Positions 5,680 through 9,523 of a stretch of 9,523 bases of DNA are shown piece by piece; position 1 is the first letter of the stretch; each line of letters begins with the position of its first letter. A model generated the notes under the pieces. That model worked only from the letters and a program-made list of their open reading frames with translations, had not been told where the DNA came from and made no database searches. Position numbers and translations under genes: made by a program. This DNA comes from Deltaproteobacteria bacterium (GTDB lineage: Bacteria; Desulfobacterota_B; Binatia; UBA9968): positions 1 to 9,523 of the forward strand of contig VBKY01000046.1 in assembly GCA_005879255.1 (NCBI GenBank), read 5' to 3'.

Positions 5680-5686
5680 CGACACG

Positions 5687-6199
5687 ATGAGCAAAGCAAA
5701 ACGGCTTCGACTAGGCGTGGCTCTGCTGCCGCTATGCGCGACGGGTGTTTGGGCGGCGGCTAATCCGGACAACGGACCGGGTTGCGGCCTCGGAAAATTG
5801 GCTTGGTCGGATTACGACCACCCGAAGAGCATCGCGCCACAGGTGATGATGGCGACGACCAACGGCACTTTTGGCAGCCAGACCTTCGGAATCAGCTCGG
5901 GAACATCGGGCTGCACGAACGATGGCACGATCATGGCCGAACACAAGGTCAATATCTTTGCCGCTGCGAACTACGAAAGCCTTTCTCAGGAAATGGCGCG
6001 GGGCGGAGGCGAACATCTCGCATCTCTGGCTGAGCTCATGGGTGTTCCGGAAGAAACCCGTCCAGAATTTTTTGCTCTCGCGCAGACGCAGTATGCGACC
6101 TTGGTTGCGTCTGGCAATACCACTCCCGCCGCAATGATTGAGACACTACAAAGCGGGATAAAAACCCATCCGAACTTGGTCAAAGTCTCCTCGAATTAA
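5687..6199 (+). CDS. DUF3015 family secreted protein
   Basis: A 170-residue exported protein of unknown biochemical role. A Sec signal peptide covers about residues 1-24 (MSKAKRLRLG, then a hydrophobic stretch, cleavage near VWAA). The mature part begins with the family landmark GPGCGLGKLAW (30-40). It continues with QVMMATTNGTFGSQTFGISSG and TSGC (52-76), the most conserved DUF3015 stretch. The only two Cys of the mature chain, C33 and C76, are both inside these landmarks and could form a disulfide in the periplasm. The C-terminal half is helical, with 'E....LA.LMGV' near 110-120. It has its own promoter and ribosome-binding site and is followed by a terminator and the Lnb_N/DUF4105 gene. 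I recall this neighbour pairing from other genomes, which suggests a shared envelope function. Confidence 0.88.
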   Translation: MSKAKRLRLGVALLPLCATGVWAAANPDNGPGCGLGKLAWSDYDHPKSIAPQVMMATTNGTFGSQTFGISSGTSGCTNDGTIMAEHKVNIFAAANYESLSQEMARGGGEHLASLAELMGVPEETRPEFFALAQTQYATLVASGNTTPAAMIETLQSGIKTHPNLVKVSSN

Positions 6200-6205
6200 A
6201 CTTAA

Positions 6206-6239
6206 CGGGTCCCGACATTAGCCGTCGGGGCCCGCTTTT
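6206..6239 (+). terminator. Intrinsic terminator after the DUF3015 gene
   Basis: CGGGTCCCGAC (6206-6216) pairs with GTCGGGGCCCG (6224-6234) in an 11-bp stem that includes one T-G wobble, with a 7-nt loop, followed by C and TTTT. It begins 7 bp after the stop codon. The T-tract is short, so partial read-through into the next gene is likely. Confidence 0.65.
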
Positions 6240-6246
6240 CGCTCCT

Positions 6247-8154
6247 TTGTCAGCATTCGTCGGTCTCGTGTTGCTGGTTCTGTGCTTCATCGGAAACACA
6301 TCGCAAAGCCGCGCCGCGGATGTTTCTTACCTTCATGAACTGCAGCGGCGCGCCGCGACCGCCGGTCTGGACCAGCAACGTTATTGGCATTTGCTACTGC
6401 ACTATCGTCCAACCCTTGCCACCGGATACGAAAGCGAAGCCGACGACCCCGGCTTCTTTCTCGCGCCGAACGGCAAAACCGATCCCAAAGCCGAGCTCGA
6501 GGCGACCCTCGCGCGATTTTTCTCCACCGAACCGGTCGGACGCTCGCGTCAGCCGGCGCGCTGCGCGTTCATCGCCCGCTATCATTGGCTCAAGGCCGAA
6601 CTTGCTATCGATGAAAACCGCTTGCCGGCCGAGCCTTGCGAACGCTTTCAGTCGTGGTTCAAAGAATTGAATCCCGCGTCAATGACGCTGATCTTTCCGT
6701 CCGCTTACATGAACAATCCATCTTCGATGTTCGGTCACCTGCTGTTGCGCGTGGACCAAAAAGGTCAGACGGAACAAACCCGCCTGCTCGCTTACACCAT
6801 CAACTATTCTGCAGATGTCACGACGGATAATGGTTTTGTCTTCGCCGTTCTCGGTGTGGTCGGAGGATTCAAAGGATATTTTTCGACGCACCCTTATTAC
6901 ATCAAGGCGAGAGAGTACGGCGATTTCGAGAATCGCGATCTTTGGGAATACCGGCTCAATCTAACGCCGGCGCAGATCGAGCGGTTGTTGATGCACACGT
7001 GGGAAATGGGCAACGCCTCTTTTGATTATTTTTTCTTCAAGGAGAATTGCGCCTATCAGATTCTGTCTTTGATCGAGGTCGCTGATCCGGACATTCATCT
7101 CACGGATCGATTTTGGCTCTATACGTTTCCTTCGGATGGCGTGCGCCTGATCGCGGAGAAACCGGGGCTGGTCAAAGAAATCACATTTCGCCCCGCCCGC
7201 ACCACGCAGATTCGCCGCGAACGCGAAGCTCTTTCCGGCGATGAGCAGTCGTGGCTTAGTAGAATTGTCCACGATCCGAGCGAGGCTCGCGCCGATTCTT
7301 TTACGAGTTTGCCGGCGCAGCGCAAAGCCCTGGTGCTCGACGTAGCATCGGACTATCTGCTCTATCAGATCGCAACGGAGAATAACGACACCGCTGTTTA
7401 CCGCGAGCGCAACAAGGCGGTCCTGGTCGCTCGGAGCCAGCTCAAGATTCCTCCCGTTCCCGGCGCGATCAAACCGGTCACGGGTCCGCCCGAGCAGGGA
7501 CACGACATTATGCGCGCCGGTTTAGGTGTGGGCTGGCGCGAGGGGGAGATTTTCAACGAGATCAATTTTCGCCTCGCATTTCACGATCTGCTCGATCCCG
7601 AGTACGGTTATACCCCGGACGCCCAAATCGAAGCCCTGGGCGTCGCGTTGCGCCGCTATCATCGCAGCGAACATACGCGGATCGAACGGTTTACTTTGAT
7701 CAATATCGTCTCCCTGTCGCCGGTCAACGCGCTTTTTCAAAGTCCATCCTGGAAGATCAATACCGGATTCGAAACCATTCAGCATAACGGTTGTCGCTTT
7801 TGCCGCATCGGCAATCTTAACGGCGGCATCGGAATCGCCGCCGAGAGCGCCTGGCTGAAACGCGAGGTTTATTTCGCTTTCGCCGACCTGGCGGCGGAAT
7901 ACGGCAGGGTTTTCGACAGCGATTATCGAATCGGCGGAGGAATCACCGTCGGCACTTTGGCGGACGTCACCGAGCGCTGGAAGATCGGGTTGTCCGGGAC
8001 TTATTTGCAGTTTCCCATTGGCGAGAAATCAGGTGAGTGGCGAATCTCCGCGCAGCAGCGCTACGCGCTACACAAAAATGTTGCCCTGCGGTTTGATTTC
8101 AATCAGCGTGCTGGGACTCAGGAGTATCTGCTGAACTTACAATTTTACTTTTGA
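6247..8154 (+). CDS. Lnb_N/DUF4105 domain envelope protein with beta-barrel-like C-terminus
   Basis: A 635-residue exported protein. Residues 1-24 form a hydrophobic signal segment ending SRAAD. The DUF4105 domain (Lnb N-terminal periplasmic domain) covers about 140-300, with NNPSSMFGHLLLRVD (156-170) and FFFKENCAYQILSLIE (262-277). His164 and Cys268 are the likely papain/NlpC-P60-like pair. The C-terminal 200 residues have alternating-polarity strands, a CRFC motif (516-519) before GNLNGGIG, and a final Phe after LLNLQFY, as in outer-membrane barrels. From memory, the domain occurs in Bacteroides Lnb, a lipoprotein N-acyltransferase, but a barrel-type tail differs from that protein. The activity here is unproven. 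The start is uncertain: the TTG at 6247 has no ribosome-binding site and lacks basic residues. An in-frame ATT at 6217, in the terminator loop, would add SRRGPLFAP and give a normal signal n-region. GTG 6268 would cut into the signal. Confidence 0.88.
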   Translation: MSAFVGLVLLVLCFIGNTSQSRAADVSYLHELQRRAATAGLDQQRYWHLLLHYRPTLATGYESEADDPGFFLAPNGKTDPKAELEATLARFFSTEPVGRSRQPARCAFIARYHWLKAELAIDENRLPAEPCERFQSWFKELNPASMTLIFPSAYMNNPSSMFGHLLLRVDQKGQTEQTRLLAYTINYSADVTTDNGFVFAVLGVVGGFKGYFSTHPYYIKAREYGDFENRDLWEYRLNLTPAQIERLLMHTWEMGNASFDYFFFKENCAYQILSLIEVADPDIHLTDRFWLYTFPSDGVRLIAEKPGLVKEITFRPARTTQIRREREALSGDEQSWLSRIVHDPSEARADSFTSLPAQRKALVLDVASDYLLYQIATENNDTAVYRERNKAVLVARSQLKIPPVPGAIKPVTGPPEQGHDIMRAGLGVGWREGEIFNEINFRLAFHDLLDPEYGYTPDAQIEALGVALRRYHRSEHTRIERFTLINIVSLSPVNALFQSPSWKINTGFETIQHNGCRFCRIGNLNGGIGIAAESAWLKREVYFAFADLAAEYGRVFDSDYRIGGGITVGTLADVTERWKIGLSGTYLQFPIGEKSGEWRISAQQRYALHKNVALRFDFNQRAGTQEYLLNLQFYF

Positions 8155-8250
8155 CAGCGATGGAGGAGAAAATTCTAACCTAACCTGCTCTCATGTCGAT
8201 CACCGACCAGCGGAGCTTGCTTGTACTCGTGTCGAGGAAAATACAGCATT
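8155..8250. other. Gap between convergent genes
   Basis: This short gap has no gene and no strong terminator. The only hairpin is a weak one, GCATT (8246-8250) with AATGC (8257-8261), at the 3' end of the small minus-strand ORF. On the minus strand it is followed by TGTATTTT, so it may be a poor terminator for that ORF. Confidence 0.4.
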
Positions 8251-8436
8251 CTAGCTAATGCGATATTCACCGCCCAAGACATCGGGGTTGGGAAAACCGA
8301 GCGAAAACCCTGGATCTCCAATGGATGGTCCAAAATATATCAGCAGCAGCGCAAGCAGCAGGACGATAACCGGAATTGAAAGCGCCCTCGCAGCACCGTT
8401 CGATTCTTTACCATTCGATGCGCTTTGCTCGGCCAT
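8251..8436 (-). CDS. Possible small single-pass membrane protein, hypothetical
   Basis: A 61-residue ORF with a polar N-terminus (MAEQSASNGKESNGAAR), one strong hydrophobic segment (about 18-39, ALSIPVIVLLLALLLIYFGPSI) and a Gly/Pro-rich tail (GFPNPDVLGGEYRIS). It has coding-like composition and a coherent membrane topology, and it lies on the same strand as the MmgE/PrpD gene, 78 bp downstream of it. Against it, the ribosome-binding site is weak (GGTAAG about 6 bp before the ATG) and I recognise no family. On the opposite strand the overlapping ORF is of poor composition. It may be a real hypothetical inner-membrane peptide or a chance ORF. Confidence 0.45.
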   Translation of the reverse strand: MAEQSASNGKESNGAARALSIPVIVLLLALLLIYFGPSIGDPGFSLGFPNPDVLGGEYRIS

Positions 8437-8514
8437 ACTGCGCTTACCAAAGTTGTTTCGCTTTTATCGTGAGCACGGCGATGGGCGTGCTGCCTAAGGC
8501 TATGCGTCGTCGGC

Positions 8515-9523
8515 TCATTCGTCGACGCCGTTCATGATTTGCATGAACTTGCTAGCGTCGGTCAGTTGCGTAATCAATCGAGCTGCATCGATCAACCTTG
8601 ATTGAGCCTTTTCATGCAAGATTCCGTCGCAACACGATCGCACTTTTGCCTCCAGGTCTGTGTCGCTCAACGGGTTCTCCGGGCCGCCGCGGTAGCGTTC
8701 GTCGGCCCAGCCTTCGACCGTCCGGCCGTTTTTCAGTCGAATGGCGATGCGCGAGCGCATTTTGTCGAAACCCATTTTCTCGATTTCGGGATCCAATTCA
8801 GTGGAAATCCGGCGCTGCATCGTCTGCATGGACGTCGAACCGACGAACTCGTCGGAGAATTCTCGTTTGCCAGCCTTGCGTGTGAGCGCGATCATCGCGA
8901 GCGCCGCCGGAAGAGAAAACTTTGCTTGAAGGTGGTTCACCGCGATGGGATAGCGGATCGGATTCAAGATGTTCGTGCCGGCGTAAACTTTCACCGATTC
9001 GATATCGTCCGGTTGCGCGTCGTGCTCGGTCACGAGCTTCAACATCAAATCAATGGTTGGATGGGTGAGCACGCCGCAGGGATACGGCTTGATTGATACG
9101 CCCGGCTCGACAATGGTCCATGTTTTGCCAAATCCCTGCGAAACTTTTTCGGCACTGACGCCGCCGCCTTGCACGGCGTAAAATCCCCACGGGCCATCCA
9201 ACGCATCGGGATCACCGGTGAAGCCACGCGCGGCGAGCAGCGCGGCGGTGACGCCATTCTCGGCGGCGCGGCCGACATGCAGCGGCTTGGTCATCGTGCC
9301 GAAGTTGCAGCGAATACCGGCGGCAAAACTGGCGGCGATGCCAAAGCCGCTGCGCAGTTTATCACCATTCAACCCGAGCAACTTCGCCGCTGCCGCGTAC
9401 GCTCCGAAAGTTCCAACCGTGCCGCTGGAGTGCATTCCTCTCACGTAATGCTGTGGCAGCATCCACTCGGAGATTTTGCATTCCACTTCAAAGCCGATGA
9501 GAAACGCGAGCATGAATCGTTTG
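8515..9523 (-). CDS. MmgE/PrpD family protein, partial (N-terminus beyond right edge)
   Basis: This is the C-terminal 335 or so residues of a protein whose family is usually about 450 long. The frame stays open to the window edge (residues KRF precede the first in-window Met), so the ATG at 9511-9513 is internal, not the start. Landmarks, numbered from that Met, are the GF-EVE core helix (7-11), GMHSSGTVGTFGAYAAAAKLLGL (26-48), TMTKPLHVGRAAENG (73-87) with the conserved Lys76, IKPYPCGVLTHPTID (141-155), QAKFSLPAALA (196-206) and the terminal YRGGPENPLSD..LEAK stretch. MmgE/PrpD enzymes include 2-methylcitrate dehydratase, cis-aconitate decarboxylase and many uncharacterised relatives. The substrate cannot be assigned, and no prpB or prpC is visible. 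It probably acts in the cytoplasm. Confidence 0.93.
   Translation of the reverse strand, partial: KRFMLAFLIGFEVECKISEWMLPQHYVRGMHSSGTVGTFGAYAAAAKLLGLNGDKLRSGFGIAASFAAGIRCNFGTMTKPLHVGRAAENGVTAALLAARGFTGDPDALDGPWGFYAVQGGGVSAEKVSQGFGKTWTIVEPGVSIKPYPCGVLTHPTIDLMLKLVTEHDAQPDDIESVKVYAGTNILNPIRYPIAVNHLQAKFSLPAALAMIALTRKAGKREFSDEFVGSTSMQTMQRRISTELDPEIEKMGFDKMRSRIAIRLKNGRTVEGWADERYRGGPENPLSDTDLEAKVRSCCDGILHEKAQSRLIDAARLITQLTDASKFMQIMNGVDE

Larger units (their letters stand above)
4887..5686. other. 800-bp stretch without an intact gene
   Basis: No ORF here has a credible start, ribosome-binding site and protein-like composition from end to end. It holds an interlocked inverted repeat (4930-4970), three minus-strand 3'-gene remnants (5022-5614) and, at the right end, the promoter and leader of the DUF3015 gene. 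Confidence 0.65.

Noticed and set aside
6961..7503. 180-codon minus-strand ORF inside the DUF4105 gene
   Set aside because: It is antisense to a clear conserved domain, Arg-rich as expected of a shadow frame, and has no family features.
8160..8260. GGAGGAG followed by a short ATG frame at about 8193
   Set aside because: The frame closes after 21 codons with no protein-like features, and the spacing from the GGAGGAG to the ATG is far too long.
8472..8491. Hairpin AGCACG/CGTGCT between the MmgE/PrpD stop and the small ORF as a terminator
   Set aside because: The stem is only 6 bp with an 8-nt loop, and no T-run follows on either strand.
8602..9096. 164-codon plus-strand ORF opposite the MmgE/PrpD gene
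   Set aside because: It is a shadow of a well conserved coding region, with no ribosome-binding site.
1..9523. CRISPR array, defence island, IS element or prophage
   Set aside because: No regularly spaced repeats, transposase, integrase, nuclease or phage structural genes were seen on either strand. The exciting-system prompt is best met by the DUF3015/DUF4105 envelope pair.

Overview
The window looks like a chromosomal segment of an uncultivated Gram-negative bacterium. Four things point that way: a complete Liv-type ABC uptake operon with a periplasmic binding protein, Sec signal peptides ending in AxA, a large protein that ends in an outer-membrane-barrel C-terminus, and moderately GC-rich coding sequence. 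Together with an MmgE/PrpD protein and decayed enolase-superfamily and TctC-like genes, this resembles soil lineages related to the former Deltaproteobacteria (Binatota- or Tectomicrobia-like). That taxonomic guess is weak. No rRNA, tRNA, CRISPR array, IS element or phage gene is visible.

Positions 1-4213 (minus strand) hold a branched-chain-amino-acid-type (HAAT family) ABC importer in the order livK-livH-livM-livG-livF. Only the first 25 codons of livF are in the window. H/M and M/G overlap by 4 bp. LivK is separated from livH by 218 bp that carry a strong GC-rich palindrome, a likely mRNA-stabilising or attenuating hairpin. LivK has a twin-arginine-like leader.

Positions 4214-5686 are mostly degenerate. 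One intact small gene on the plus strand (4572-4886) encodes a secreted, heptad-repetitive, highly charged protein. Around it I read four short minus-strand stretches that resemble the 3' ends of genes. They are an SDR-like tail (4368-4523), a TctC/solute-binding-protein-like tail (5022-5144), a clear mandelate racemase/muconate lactonizing enzyme tail (5152-5373) and an unrecognised but protein-like tail (5444-5614). This looks like the ruins of a catabolic gene cluster. Just downstream of the small gene is an unusual pair of interlocked inverted repeats (4930-4970).

Positions 5604-8154 (plus strand) hold a promoter with an overlapping 7-bp palindrome, a DUF3015 secreted protein, an intrinsic terminator, and then a 635-residue Lnb_N (DUF4105) protein with an apparent Cys/His centre and a beta-barrel-like C-terminus. 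The second gene has no ATG or GTG start near its signal peptide and begins right after, or inside, the terminator hairpin. Both products are exported and probably work together in the envelope.

Positions 8155-9523 (minus strand) hold a possible small single-pass membrane protein and the C-terminal two-thirds or more of an MmgE/PrpD-family dehydratase/decarboxylase-like protein, which runs off the right edge.
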